Source: Thiobacter sp. AK1 (GTDB lineage Bacteria > Pseudomonadota > Gammaproteobacteria > Burkholderiales > Thiobacteraceae). Taken from it: a stretch of DNA of 64,000 nt. The stretch lies in the NCBI RefSeq assembly GCF_039822265.1, contig NZ_JBAJEX010000003.1, positions 124,001-188,000 on the forward strand. Direction: 5' to 3'. A model generated the notes under the pieces. It had not been told where the DNA came from and did not search any database. It was given only the letters and a program-made list of their open reading frames with translations. Both the position numbers and the translations under genes were made by a program. Shown in pieces: positions 44,300 to 53,693 of the stretch; the first letter of the stretch is position 1, and each line of letters begins with the position of its first letter.

Positions 44300-45534
44300 A
44301 CCTGGGCCTCGCACTTCTGGTGAGAAGAGTCTGTCTGCGCGCCGGTGAGCAGAGCATCCACGCGCGCGAGATGAACGTCCCAGCCGTAATCGGTGAGCAC
44401 CCGGGCGCGGGCGCGCTGGCCGATGGCGGTGGCGCGTGCCGGATCGTCGAGCAATTCGCCCAAGCGGGCGAGAAACTCGGCCGCACCCTCTGCCACCACG
44501 ACCTCTTCGTCCGGTCGCGCGCGGATGCCTTCCAGCGCCTGGGGCGAGACCACCGTGGCGCGTGCCATGGCCATGGCCTCCAGCACCTTGTTCTGGATGC
44601 CGCGCGCGATGCGCAAGGGTGCGACGGCGGCCTGGGCGTGAGCGAGCCAGGGCCGCACGTCGGGCACGCTGCCAGTGACCACCACCCCCGGCTGTCGGGC
44701 CAGGGCCTGCACCGCAGGAGTGGGCCGCGCGCCAACGATGTAGAAGACAACCGCAGGATGACGGGCATGTAGGGAGGGCCAGACTTGGGACGCGAACCAG
44801 CAGACCGCATCCACGTTGGCCCAGTAGTCCATGGCACCCGTGAACACCAGCGCCTGGGTGCCAGCGGGGTACGGATTCGCGCCCGCTTCTGCCGGCGAGA
44901 AGTAATCCGTGTCCACGCCGTTGCTGAAGGCGGACACGTGGGCGGCGACCTCCGGCGCGAGGCGACAAAACAGCGCCGCCTCCGTCTCGGAAACGAAGGT
45001 GGCGGCATCGAAGCTAAGCGCCACTTGCCGCTCGAAGGCAAACAGACGATAAGCCTCGCGCCGATAAAGCACACTCAGCGGCCAGGGGCGGCGCGCCGCG
45101 TACTGGCGCCACTTGTCCGAATCGATGTCCACGAAATCGATCACCCGCCGCAGCCCATCGTGCGCCAGCACATAGGGCGCCATCGAGGACGAATAGACCA
45201 GCACCTGGCCGACACCGGCGGCGAGGCGCGCCTCGACCCAGCGCTGCATGGGGCCATCGCGATAATAGGGGAGGGAAAGGGGCTCGCCGGTCACAAAGCC
45301 GGTGAGGCTTCGCAATAGGGCACGCGGTCGGGTCAGTGGCCGCAGGCAGAGCTCACCCCGCACCCATTCGCGCAGAGCCGGTGCCTGCGCCCAGTCGGCA
45401 GGATCGTCCACGAACGCGCCCAAGTGTACCCGATGCCGCCGCGCCAGATGGCGCAGCAGGTGAAAGGAGCGGATTTTATCCCCCTTGTTGGGTGGGTAAG
45501 GAATGCGGTGCACCAGGTAGAGCAGGTCGTTCAT
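44296..45534 (-). CDS. XrtA-associated sugar transferase (TIGR03087 type)
   Basis: A 412-residue GT-B enzyme. 'LLYLVHRIPYPPNKGDKIRSFHLLRHL' at the N-terminus and 'ALVFTGAMDYWANVDAVCWF' at the start of the donor domain are diagnostic of the stp1 family (TIGR03087), always near exosortase A. 'RGIQNKVLEAMAMARATVVS' contains the donor-site Glu. The ATG at 45534 is preferred to an upstream in-frame codon that lacks a ribosome site. Confidence 0.93.
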   Translation of the reverse strand: MNDLLYLVHRIPYPPNKGDKIRSFHLLRHLARRHRVHLGAFVDDPADWAQAPALREWVRGELCLRPLTRPRALLRSLTGFVTGEPLSLPYYRDGPMQRWVEARLAAGVGQVLVYSSSMAPYVLAHDGLRRVIDFVDIDSDKWRQYAARRPWPLSVLYRREAYRLFAFERQVALSFDAATFVSETEAALFCRLAPEVAAHVSAFSNGVDTDYFSPAEAGANPYPAGTQALVFTGAMDYWANVDAVCWFASQVWPSLHARHPAVVFYIVGARPTPAVQALARQPGVVVTGSVPDVRPWLAHAQAAVAPLRIARGIQNKVLEAMAMARATVVSPQALEGIRARPDEEVVVAEGAAEFLARLGELLDDPARATAIGQRARARVLTDYGWDVHLARVDALLTGAQTDSSHQKCEAQV

Positions 45535-45572
45535 GCGGCCTTCGTTCCGGATCCGTCTGGCGTGGCAGAGCC

Positions 45573-46640
45573 TCATCCCAGGTTCTTGACGATGGCAGGA
45601 CCCAAAGCATTGGCCACGGGCAAGGGCAAGCGCTTCCACAAGGCAATGAACAGCCGGTACTTGGGATTGGCAGGGTTGTGCTGGGGAATGGCGGGCAAGC
45701 GCACGAGGTCGTACTCGTAATGCAGGGGCTGGGGTTCGAAGCCCCAGTTCTTCTTGAAATCGAATTGGCCGGTGCCGCGCTTGCTGCGTCCGTAGTCGAA
45801 CACGCGGTAGCCGCGCTCGCAGGCATGACGCATCAGCGCCCAGTACTTGAAATCGTTGGCCGCCAATTCGCGCGCAACTGGTACGTCGCCCGCGTAATAG
45901 GGGAGCACCTCATCGCGAAACCAGAAGGTGAGGACACCCGATACCGGCCGCCCGGCGTGGGTCACGATGAGCACGTCGCAATCTGCACCAAACACTTCTT
46001 TGAGGAGCGCGAAATAGCGACGCGGCAGCGCAGGCGTGCCGTGGCGGTGCACGTTATCGGCGAACAGGGCGTAGAAGCGCTCCACGTCGCCATCGAACTC
46101 GGCCTTGAGGCCATGCTTCATGCCCTTGCGCACCATGGCGCGCTGCTTGCGGGGGATGGCCTTGAGGTTGGTCTCCACGTCGGGCGCGATTTCCTTACGA
46201 AAGGTGTAGTAGAGGTCTTGGGTCGGCCAGTCGCGGTGGAAGGGGCGCAAATTCCGGTATTCCAGATGGCCGACGCAAAGTTGCCGCGCCAGCGCCCTGG
46301 CATGCGTATCCAGGGCCTGGCGCGCGTCTTCGTCCGTGGCGGCGATTCCGCCATAGACGCAGAACGCGTTGGAAATCAGCGCGTGGCCGAACAGGCGGCT
46401 CTTGATTTCCGTGAGAGGCAGCACGCCCACGATGGTCCCATCACGCTCGGCGAACAGGTAATGGGTGCGGTGACCGAAGGCGCGCTCGATCACGGTTTTC
46501 CAGCCCGCGCGGTGGAAAAAGGTGGCCTCCGGGCAGGCCGCAACGAAGGCGTCCCAGCGCGCGGTGTCGGCGGCCGTGAGGGTGCGTACCGCAAGCCTCA
46601 GTGCGTCGCGTTCAAGAAGATGCGGTCCATCCGGTCCCAT
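45573..46640 (-). CDS. FemAB-related protein of the XrtA locus (GNAT-like fold)
   Basis: A 355-residue protein of the FemAB/peptidoglycan-bridge aminoacyltransferase superfamily (TIGR03019 type). The two GNAT-like lobes are recognisable ('WDAFVAACPEATFFHRAGWKTVIERAF', 'GVLPLTEIKSRLFGHALIS', 'VSGVLTFWFRDEVLPYYAGDV', 'YRVFDYGRSKRGTGQFDFKKNWGFEP'). Related enzymes add amino acids from aminoacyl-tRNA to cell-wall precursors, so an aminoacyl or acyl decoration of the exopolysaccharide is inferred. The ATG at 46640 overlaps the deacetylase gene by 43 bases. Confidence 0.92.
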   Translation of the reverse strand: MGPDGPHLLERDALRLAVRTLTAADTARWDAFVAACPEATFFHRAGWKTVIERAFGHRTHYLFAERDGTIVGVLPLTEIKSRLFGHALISNAFCVYGGIAATDEDARQALDTHARALARQLCVGHLEYRNLRPFHRDWPTQDLYYTFRKEIAPDVETNLKAIPRKQRAMVRKGMKHGLKAEFDGDVERFYALFADNVHRHGTPALPRRYFALLKEVFGADCDVLIVTHAGRPVSGVLTFWFRDEVLPYYAGDVPVARELAANDFKYWALMRHACERGYRVFDYGRSKRGTGQFDFKKNWGFEPQPLHYEYDLVRLPAIPQHNPANPKYRLFIALWKRLPLPVANALGPAIVKNLG

Positions 46641-47434
46641 TGGAAATCCTCGAGCAGACGGTTGAGGCGACCTTCCATGCGCGATAGGTTGACGTAGTGC
46701 CGGAAGCGGGTCTTGGCGCCCACGCCGCGCTGACGCGGTTGGTCCGGGTCGATTTCCCACGGATGAAAGTAGAAGATGCCGGGCTGGCCATCACGCCGGT
46801 TCACGCGGTTGAGCATCCAGCGCGAAATGGGATAGGGCAACAAGCGGAACCAGCCGCCACCGGCAGCGGGCAGATTGCGTCCGAAAAGTTGCACCGTGGT
46901 AGCGGGCAGTTCCATCACGCCATCCTGGCCGCGTGGATGGTGGGCGAAGCGCGGCGCATCCGGCATGCCGTAGTGGTCGTGGCGCACGGGGTAAATGCTG
47001 GAGCTGTAGCGGTAACCGGCCTGCGCCAGCTCATCCAAAGCCCATAGGTTGTGATGGTTGATGGAAAAGCTCGGCGCCCGATAACCCAGCACCGGTACCC
47101 CCGCGGTGTCTTCCAGGATGCACTTGGCGCGCGTAATGTCGGTGCGGAACTGCGCGCGACTTTGCTCACTGGCGCGCCGGTGGGCATAACCGTGGCTGGC
47201 AAGCTCATGCCCCGCCGCGACGATGCGACGCACGAGCCCCGGATAGCGCTCCGCCACCCAGCCCAGGGTGAAGAAGGTGGCATGGGTGCCGTGCTCGGCG
47301 AGCAGAACTAGGATACGCTCCACGTTGCGCTCCACGCGGCAGGGGAGATGCTCCCAGTGCTCGCGGGGAATGTGGCGAGCGAAGGCGGAGACGTGGAAGT
47401 AATCCTCCACGTCGATGGTCATGGCGTTTTTCAT
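46598..47434 (-). CDS. XrtA-associated polysaccharide deacetylase (TIGR03006 type)
   Basis: A 278-residue NodB-like deacetylase. 'NAMTIDVEDYFHVSAF' contains the catalytic Asp pair in the DVEDYF form specific to this family, 'ELASHGYAHRRASEQS' the metal-binding His pair and 'GYRAPSFSINHHNLWALDEL' motif 3; 'IFYFHPWEIDPDQPR' supplies the late His. It should remove N-acetyl groups from GlcNAc-type residues, consistent with WecB encoded immediately upstream. The ATG at 47434 overlaps the wecB stop. Confidence 0.94.
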   Translation of the reverse strand: MKNAMTIDVEDYFHVSAFARHIPREHWEHLPCRVERNVERILVLLAEHGTHATFFTLGWVAERYPGLVRRIVAAGHELASHGYAHRRASEQSRAQFRTDITRAKCILEDTAGVPVLGYRAPSFSINHHNLWALDELAQAGYRYSSSIYPVRHDHYGMPDAPRFAHHPRGQDGVMELPATTVQLFGRNLPAAGGGWFRLLPYPISRWMLNRVNRRDGQPGIFYFHPWEIDPDQPRQRGVGAKTRFRHYVNLSRMEGRLNRLLEDFQWDRMDRIFLNATH

Positions 47435-48588
47435 GCCGCTTTCGTCCTTGCGCATGGAAGCTTGAGCCAGCCCGACAGGTGCGCGGCGATGCGCCGTGCC
47501 GCCTGACCGTCCCAGTATTCCGGCAGCCGCCCCGCCTTGCCGCCGGTGGCGAGGATATCGGCAACCGTGGCCAGAATGGCCTCACGCGAAGATCCCACCA
47601 GCGTGTTGGTGCCTTCCTCCACCGTGATGGGCCGCTCGGTGTTCTCGCGCAGCGTGAGGCAGGGCACGCCCAGTGCGGTGGTTTCCTCTTGGATGCCGCC
47701 GGAATCGGTGAGCACCAGGCGGGCATCGCGCATAAGGCCCAGCATTTCCAAGTAGCCTTGGGGCGGCAGGAGATGGATGCGGGAATCGCTGATCAGCTTC
47801 TCCAGGCCAAACTCTCGGATGCGCGCTCGCGTGCGCGGGTGCAAGGGAAACAGCAAGGGCAGCTGTAGCGCGATCTCCTTCATGGTGGCAAGCAGGCGGG
47901 TGAGGGTAGGCGCGTGGTCCACGTTGGAGGGACGATGCAGGGTGAGCACGCCATAGCCGCCGGGGGCAAGCGAATCCGTGACACCGGCAGTGGCCAGAGT
48001 GACCGCCACGGGCACCGCCCGCGGCAGGTTGTGGCGCAGGGTGTCGATCATCACGTTGCCGACGAAATGGATGTGCGACGGGTCGATGCCTTCCCGCGCC
48101 AGATTGGTAGCCGCCGATCGTTCGGTGGTGTAGAGCAGGTCCGAGAGCTGGTCGGTGAGCACCCGGTTGATCTCTTCCGGCATGCTGCGGTCGAAGCTGC
48201 GCAAACCGGCCTCTACGTGGATCACCGCCACGCCTTTTTTTGCCGCCACCAGGGCGCAGGCGATGGTGGAATTGACATCGCCCACCACCAGTACCGCGCG
48301 CGGCCGCAGTGCGTCCAACACGGGCTCGAAGCGGCGCATGATCTCGGCAGTCTGCTGGGCGTGACTGCCCGAGCCCACTTCCAGGTTGATGTCCGGCTCA
48401 GGGATGCCCAAATCGGCGAAGAAGCGCTGATTCATGGCTTCGTCGTAGTGCTGACCGGTGTGCAGCAGCCGCGCAGGAATGCCGGATTCGGCGAACGCCG
48501 CCATGATCGGCGCGATCTTCATGAAATTGGGACGTGCGCCCACCACGCACAGCACGCCACCTTGCAGCGCGTCGGGATGCTCAGCCAT
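47431..48588 (-). CDS. wecB: UDP-N-acetylglucosamine 2-epimerase (non-hydrolysing)
   Basis: A 385-residue cytoplasmic epimerase forming UDP-ManNAc from UDP-GlcNAc. 'VVGARPNFMKIAPIM' at the N-terminus, 'VVGDVNSTIACALVAAKKGVAVIHVEAGLRSFDRSMPEE' in the middle and 'LTDSGGIQEETTALGVPCLTLRENTERP' in the C-terminal lobe are the family's active-site stretches. It supplies an aminosugar donor to the transferases of this operon. It overlaps the AAA ATPase gene by 8 bases and the deacetylase by 4. Confidence 0.95.
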   Translation of the reverse strand: MAEHPDALQGGVLCVVGARPNFMKIAPIMAAFAESGIPARLLHTGQHYDEAMNQRFFADLGIPEPDINLEVGSGSHAQQTAEIMRRFEPVLDALRPRAVLVVGDVNSTIACALVAAKKGVAVIHVEAGLRSFDRSMPEEINRVLTDQLSDLLYTTERSAATNLAREGIDPSHIHFVGNVMIDTLRHNLPRAVPVAVTLATAGVTDSLAPGGYGVLTLHRPSNVDHAPTLTRLLATMKEIALQLPLLFPLHPRTRARIREFGLEKLISDSRIHLLPPQGYLEMLGLMRDARLVLTDSGGIQEETTALGVPCLTLRENTERPITVEEGTNTLVGSSREAILATVADILATGGKAGRLPEYWDGQAARRIAAHLSGWLKLPCARTKAA

Positions 48589-49579
48589 GGGAAATGCGCT
48601 CCCCGGCCTTGTCCTCGCCCAGGGTATGCAGCAGTTTGCGCATCATGGCCAACAGGCGGTTCAACGACCGTTCGATGCCTTCGATCCGTTCCTCCAGGCC
48701 CGGCGCGCCCTGCGCCGCCGGCACGGCGGCAAGCCCCGGTTTGGGCTTAACGGGCGCCGTGCTGTAGACCACCTCCTGGGAGAGATCGTCGATCACCTCC
48801 TGCACTTCCGCCCGGTCGAAATGATGCTTCTCCGCCAGGAAACCCAACAGCATGAGCCGGTCGCAGAGGGTGTTGATGCGACGCGGAATGCCTCCCGTGA
48901 ACTCATGGATCAGCTGGTAGGCGGCGTCGCTGATGGAAGGGTCGCCCTGCCAGCCGACCAGGTCGAGGCGATGCTGGATGTAGGCGCGGGTCTCCGCCGC
49001 ATCCATGGCAGAGAGGTGATAGGAGGCGATCACCCGCTGCTTGAGCTGCTGCAATTCCTCGCTCTGCAAAGTGGCGCGGAATTCCGGCTGGCCGAGAAGG
49101 AAGCTTTGCAGCAATGGCTCGTTGCCGTGCTGGAAATTGGACAGCATGCGTAGCTCCTCCACCGCCCGCGGCGAGAGGTTCTGCGCCTCATCCACCACCA
49201 AGAGCGCCCGCTTGCCCTGGCGGTGCACGGAAAGCAGGTAGCTCTCCAGCTTCTTGAGCAGCGAAGCCTTGTTCAGACCCTCTTGCTCCAGCCCGAAAGC
49301 GCCCGCCACGGAACGCAGCATATCGTCGGCGTCGAGCTGGGTAGAGACGATCTGCGCAGCCACCACGTCCTCGTGCTCCAGCTTCTTGAACAGGTTGCGC
49401 ACCAGCATGGTCTTGCCGGCACCGATCTCGCCGGTGATGACGATGAAGCCCTCCTTCAAGCTCAGGCCGTATTCCAGATAGGCCATGGCCCGTTTGTGGC
49501 CCTTGCTGCCGAAGAAGAAGCGCGGGTCCGGATTGAGGGAAAAAGGCTTGGCCCGTAGGCGATAAAACGCTTCGTACAC
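48581..49579 (-). CDS. XrtA-associated AAA ATPase (ExeA/GspA-like, TIGR03015 type)
   Basis: A 332-residue ATPase. 'MYEAFYRLRAKPFSLNPDP' is the ExeA/GspA-type start; Walker A is GEIGAGKT (50-57), Walker B 'ALLVVDEAQNLS' has Asp130-Glu131, and 'GGIPRRINTLCDRLMLLGF' is the sensor-2 region. The C-terminal ~70 residues include a coiled segment ('LEERIEGIERSLNRLLAMMRKLL') for partner binding. ExeA-like proteins help assemble secretion channels; in XrtA loci the exact role is unproven. The start is a GTG at 49579. Confidence 0.93.
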   Translation of the reverse strand: MYEAFYRLRAKPFSLNPDPRFFFGSKGHKRAMAYLEYGLSLKEGFIVITGEIGAGKTMLVRNLFKKLEHEDVVAAQIVSTQLDADDMLRSVAGAFGLEQEGLNKASLLKKLESYLLSVHRQGKRALLVVDEAQNLSPRAVEELRMLSNFQHGNEPLLQSFLLGQPEFRATLQSEELQQLKQRVIASYHLSAMDAAETRAYIQHRLDLVGWQGDPSISDAAYQLIHEFTGGIPRRINTLCDRLMLLGFLAEKHHFDRAEVQEVIDDLSQEVVYSTAPVKPKPGLAAVPAAQGAPGLEERIEGIERSLNRLLAMMRKLLHTLGEDKAGERISHG

Positions 49580-49592
49580 GGCGGCGTCCTGC

Positions 49593-51119
49593 TCAGAACT
49601 GGTAGTTGAGGGTGCCGATCACGGCGTTCTCCCGGAAGTCTGCACCGGCGACGTCGCTATCCCGTTGCTGGTGTCGCAGGTTGAGGCTGCCGGTGAGCTG
49701 CGGATTGAAGCTGCGCGCAAGACCCAGATTGAACACCTTGAGGTTGTCAGTGCGGTTGAGCACGGTGAAGCGGTTACGGGTGAAACTCGCGGAGCCGGTG
49801 GCCGTGAGCCGCGGCGACAGACGCCAGGAGACACCGAAATTCACGCCCCGCTGCTTGATGGTGTTGGTGCTGGCGAAGGGCCCGCCGGCGATGAGGCTAC
49901 CCGCCGTGGTGCCGGATTCCAGCGCCTCGCGGGAGAGATCGTAATAAGACAACACGGTGGTGGTCTTGGCGGTGGAAAAAGCCACCGAGGCATCGAAGCG
50001 CTTTTGCAGATAGACCAGCTGCGACAAGATGTGGAGGGGGTCGCTCAGCGTGGCGGGCAGGTTGAGCAGACTAATCAGGGTCGCCACGAACTGCGCTCGG
50101 GCGGTGGGATCCGGGATGCTTGCCTGATACAGCGCATCCAAAAAGGCCGCAGTGGAGAGCGTGGCCGGCACGGTGAACTGGCTGGTGAAGGTCGTCACGT
50201 CCCGGCTGTAGCCGGCATGCCAGTTGGTGCGGCGCATGCGGTGATCGAGCTTCAGGCCATAGGTCTTGCCGAAATAACGCTCGCCGGTGAAGGCCGACAG
50301 CTCGCTGCGCGAGGTGGGATTCCAGGTCGCCCCCACCTGCCAGAAGCTGCCGGCCGCTTTCTTGCCCGCCAGGGGCACGTAGTTGTTGTCGTCGTAGCCG
50401 GCCGTGGCCGTGAGCTGCAGGCGGGGTTGGATGCGGTAGCCAAGCGTGCCGTAGGTGGTGGAAAAACGCACATCCGGGCGGCTTCGGTAGTCGATGCTCT
50501 GGCTGCTGTGGTGCAGGCCCCAGGAAACGCCCCGGAACGCGCTGCCGCTGGTCAAGGCCACCTGCACGCCATCGACGGTGGAATCGGACACGCCGTTTCC
50601 GGAACGCACTTCACTGTGGGTGTAGCGCAGAAGGCCGTTCGCGGTGGGGCCAAAGCGGTGCTGCCAATAGGGGCTCAACGTGATCTGGCTTACGTTGGTG
50701 ACGTTGCCGGCGGTGGTGGCAGTGTCGGCGCCGATGGGCCCCAGCAGGGACGTGATCTGCTGGCTGATGGTGGCCGTGGCATCCAAGAACAGTTCCTCTT
50801 GGTAGAGCTCCGCCTTCGCGCGCGCCGCGAGCTGGTGGAAAGTACGGCTGCGGCTCGACTCATCGGCATAGAATAGGTTTCGCATGCGGTAGGAGAAGTC
50901 TGCTTCCAGCCGCGCGCCCTTCTTCGAAAGGGTGACGTAGGGCGCAAGCTCGGTGATGAAATCGCTGTTGCGATTGGCCGCGGACAAGTCCACGTTGTCG
51001 GTGTAGGTCTCCTTCGCCGTGAGGCCCGCTTCCAGCTTCCAGTCGGCGCCGTAGGTCGCGGGCAGGGCCGGCAACGCCGCCAGCAGCAGCGCGAGACGCA
51101 GGTGGTGGCTCTTCTCCAT
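49593..51119 (-). CDS. XrtA-associated outer-membrane beta-barrel protein (TIGR03016 type)
   Basis: A 508-residue exported protein. The signal peptide covers residues 1-25 ('MEKSHHLRLALLLAALPALP' then Ala-rich cleavage site). The rest alternates polar and hydrophobic residues in long strands and ends in 'ENAVIGTLNYQF', with the C-terminal Phe required for outer-membrane insertion. 'AGLTAKETYTDNVDLSAANRNSDFITELAPYVTL' is the characteristic N-terminal strand pair of this family. It may form the pore or anchor for exopolysaccharide. The ATG at 51119 was chosen because it begins the signal peptide; an upstream in-frame codon at 51152 would not. Confidence 0.93.
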   Translation of the reverse strand: MEKSHHLRLALLLAALPALPATYGADWKLEAGLTAKETYTDNVDLSAANRNSDFITELAPYVTLSKKGARLEADFSYRMRNLFYADESSRSRTFHQLAARAKAELYQEELFLDATATISQQITSLLGPIGADTATTAGNVTNVSQITLSPYWQHRFGPTANGLLRYTHSEVRSGNGVSDSTVDGVQVALTSGSAFRGVSWGLHHSSQSIDYRSRPDVRFSTTYGTLGYRIQPRLQLTATAGYDDNNYVPLAGKKAAGSFWQVGATWNPTSRSELSAFTGERYFGKTYGLKLDHRMRRTNWHAGYSRDVTTFTSQFTVPATLSTAAFLDALYQASIPDPTARAQFVATLISLLNLPATLSDPLHILSQLVYLQKRFDASVAFSTAKTTTVLSYYDLSREALESGTTAGSLIAGGPFASTNTIKQRGVNFGVSWRLSPRLTATGSASFTRNRFTVLNRTDNLKVFNLGLARSFNPQLTGSLNLRHQQRDSDVAGADFRENAVIGTLNYQF

Positions 51120-51155
51120 CTTGGTCCTGATCCTCCCCGTGTCTTCCGTCACCGT

Positions 51156-52094
51156 TCAGGTGCCATATTTGCCGTAACCATAGCCATAGCCGTAGTAGCC
51201 ACCGGCACTCTGGGGGCCGGTCGTCTTGTTGAGCAGGAGGCTGATGGCGGCGCCCGAATCCTCGATCAGCTCCAACGCTTCGCGCAAGGCGCTTTGGGGC
51301 GTGTGGTCCGCCTCCACCACCATCACGATCTGGCCCATGTGGGAAGCCAGCACGCTCGCCTCCGAGGTGGCCAGCAGCGGCGGCGAATCGAAGATGACGA
51401 TGCGGTCGGAATAGCGATTGGCCATGTCATCCACCAAGCGGTTCATTGCCTCGCTGGCCAGAAGCTCGGTGGCATGCTTGTAGGGCTTGCCCGCGGGCAG
51501 GAGGGTGAGTTTCTCGATGTTGGTCTTAAGCAACACGTCTGGCAGCGCGAGCCCGTCGCTGCGCAAGACGTCGAGCAGTCCATCCTTCTCGCCCGGCACG
51601 CCCAGGTATTGCATTAGCTTGGGCTTGGCCACGTCGGCATCCACCAGGAGCACCGTGCGGTCCATCTCCATGGCGATGGAAATGGCGAGGTTGATGGCAC
51701 AGAAGGTCTTGCCTTCGCCCGGCAGGGAACTGGTCACCAGGATCATGTTGCCGCGCGGCACCGCCTCGCCGCCCTGACCGGTAGCATTGATCAGCAGGGG
51801 ACGCTTGATGAGACGGAACTCTTCGGCGATCTCGGTCCGCTCGGCGTCCGGCGTGACGAAGCCAGCGCTTTTCAAGCGCGCCAAGTTGACCATGACGCTC
51901 TGGGCCGTGACCGGCGCGGCGCTGCGCGCCGGCTCGCGGCCGGGCGTGCCGGAGCTGGTCTGCTTCGCCATCGCCTGGGCGATGAGATCCCGTTTTGCTG
52001 CGGGAGCGGCAGTGTGCTGGCTGTCGTCTTCCTGGGAGGCGGCGGGCGCAGTCTCGCCGGCTAGTTTGTTGACGGCTTTTTCGATCAGACTCAT
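51156..52094 (-). CDS. XrtA-associated tyrosine autokinase (BY-kinase)
   Basis: A 312-residue cytoplasmic bacterial tyrosine kinase. Walker A 'SSLPGEGKT' (122-130), Walker A' 'VLLVDADVAKP' (148-158) and Walker B 'IVIFDSPPLL' are intact. The C-terminus is a Tyr cluster with six Tyr between residues 300 and 310, the site of autophosphorylation. Together with the chain-length protein encoded directly downstream in the window (its activator, upstream in the operon) it regulates polymer length and export. The first 70 residues are flexible and Ala/Ser-rich. Confidence 0.95.
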   Translation of the reverse strand: MSLIEKAVNKLAGETAPAASQEDDSQHTAAPAAKRDLIAQAMAKQTSSGTPGREPARSAAPVTAQSVMVNLARLKSAGFVTPDAERTEIAEEFRLIKRPLLINATGQGGEAVPRGNMILVTSSLPGEGKTFCAINLAISIAMEMDRTVLLVDADVAKPKLMQYLGVPGEKDGLLDVLRSDGLALPDVLLKTNIEKLTLLPAGKPYKHATELLASEAMNRLVDDMANRYSDRIVIFDSPPLLATSEASVLASHMGQIVMVVEADHTPQSALREALELIEDSGAAISLLLNKTTGPQSAGGYYGYGYGYGKYGT

Positions 52095-52112
52095 GGTTTG
52101 CTCCCCGCTAGG

Positions 52113-53651
52113 TCAGGCGCGGCCAAGCAGCGCGAGGGCGGAGACAAGCGCGCCCCAAGCACCGATCAGACTGCCCACGGCGGCCGCGAAGGCCGCAAGG
52201 CCCCGCCGCCGCTGCCGTTTCTGGGCGGGACTCCACACCATGGAAACCGAACCCAGGATAGGATAGTCGGCCACCGCGCGCAGCGCCGTACGATCCGGAA
52301 TGACGGGAATGATCTGGCTCACCAGGAAGGCCACCGCGACCCCCGCGCCAAGGGCCACCAAAAGCACCAGCGACAAAAGCAGCGGCCGGTTGGGGAAGGC
52401 GGGCTTGGAGGGCACGCGCGGCGGATCCACCACACGGAAGTCGATGACCTCGGTCTTGGATTCCATTTGTTCGGAGATCTCCGCCGATTCCAGGCGCTTG
52501 AGCAGCTGCTCGTAATTGGCCTTCTGCACCTCATAGTCGCGGGTGAGCTGGGTGAGCTCGGCCTCGACCTGGGGCACCATGTTGACCGCATGCTTGAGCT
52601 GGGCGTGGCGCGCAGCCAACTCGTTCACGCGCGCCTTGAGGGAGGCCACGTTGGCCTCGGCCTCCGCCAGGGCGATGCCGAGCTGCTGGTAGAAGGGATT
52701 GGGTGAGCTCCCCGCGGAGACAGCGGTGGGCTTGCGATTCTTCGCCTCCTCCCGCTTCTGGGCTTCCAGTTGGTCAATGAGGCGTTTGGTGGCGACCACG
52801 TCCGGGTGGCGTTCGGTATAAACCAGTCGCAACTGATCGAGCCGCCGCTGCTGCTCCTGGATGCGGGCATCGAGCTCCGGATTGGCGGCCCCTAGGGGTT
52901 GGGCTTCCTTCTCGATCTCGGGACGCTCATCGGCGAGCTGGCGCTTCAACTGGTCACGCCGCGACTCCGCCTCCCGCAGCGCCAGTTGGGCTTCTGATAG
53001 CGCCTGCTGGGCGGCGGCCAGCTTGGCAAAATAGTCGCCGCCTTCTCCCGGCATCAGGCCCACGTGCTTCTGCTTGAACTCCTTGAGCGCGTTCTCCGAA
53101 GCGACCAGCTTTTCCTCGTAGCTCTTGAGCTGGTCCTGGATGAAGCGTTTGGCGGTGTCCGTGTCCTTGCGCTTGGTGCCCAGGCTGCTTTCCACCAGGA
53201 TGGTGAGCAAAGACTGCACCACTCGCTTGGCCGTTTCCGGATCCCGGTGCTGATAGCGGATGACATAGAGGTTGTCGCCCCGCGCCGCCTCCAGCTTGAT
53301 GTCGTTGGCCAGCCCGTCGAGCAGAGCCTCCATTTCCTTGGGCGTCTTGGCGCTGACGTCCAGGTCGGTCATGCGCGCCACCTTTTCCATGTTGGGCCGG
53401 GAGATCAGGGTGCGCGTCATCATGGTCACGATCTGATCCATGTTGGGTGCCACGGTGAGCCCGGACATGAGCGGCTTGAGGATGGACTGGGTGTCGATGT
53501 ACACGCGCGCCGTCGCCTCGTAACGGTTGGGGGTGAGATACACCCAGGTCCAGCCGACCAGGGCGATCAACCAGGCGACCACCACCGCATACCAGCGGCG
53601 CAGCCACATGGCGCGCAGATAGGACATCAGTTTGGCAAGGACTTCATGCAT
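52113..53651 (-). CDS. XrtA-system polysaccharide chain-length determinant (Wzz-like, TIGR03007 type)
   Basis: A 512-residue polysaccharide co-polymerase. A hydrophobic helix at about 22-40 ('YAVVVAWLIALVGWTWVYL') and another at about 425-450 ('LLLSLVLLVALGAGVAVAFLV') flank a long periplasmic coiled-coil domain (about 150-410, rich in Glu, Gln, Lys and Ala). 'VDPPRVPSKPAFPNRP' just before the second helix is the conserved Wzz proline-rich segment. An extra pair of hydrophobic segments follows at the C-terminus. It controls glycan length and activates the tyrosine kinase encoded next. Confidence 0.94.
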   Translation of the reverse strand: MHEVLAKLMSYLRAMWLRRWYAVVVAWLIALVGWTWVYLTPNRYEATARVYIDTQSILKPLMSGLTVAPNMDQIVTMMTRTLISRPNMEKVARMTDLDVSAKTPKEMEALLDGLANDIKLEAARGDNLYVIRYQHRDPETAKRVVQSLLTILVESSLGTKRKDTDTAKRFIQDQLKSYEEKLVASENALKEFKQKHVGLMPGEGGDYFAKLAAAQQALSEAQLALREAESRRDQLKRQLADERPEIEKEAQPLGAANPELDARIQEQQRRLDQLRLVYTERHPDVVATKRLIDQLEAQKREEAKNRKPTAVSAGSSPNPFYQQLGIALAEAEANVASLKARVNELAARHAQLKHAVNMVPQVEAELTQLTRDYEVQKANYEQLLKRLESAEISEQMESKTEVIDFRVVDPPRVPSKPAFPNRPLLLSLVLLVALGAGVAVAFLVSQIIPVIPDRTALRAVADYPILGSVSMVWSPAQKRQRRRGLAAFAAAVGSLIGAWGALVSALALLGRA

Positions 53652-53693
53652 GGCGCACCCCTCGGTACCGGCGCGTAGCCGGGTCAGGCCTGG

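Noticed and set aside
44300-44968. A long 5' extension of exosortase A
   Set aside because: The extension overlaps the upstream glycosyltransferase gene and is low-complexity; ATG 44299 gives the normal XrtA N-terminus and an ATGA junction.
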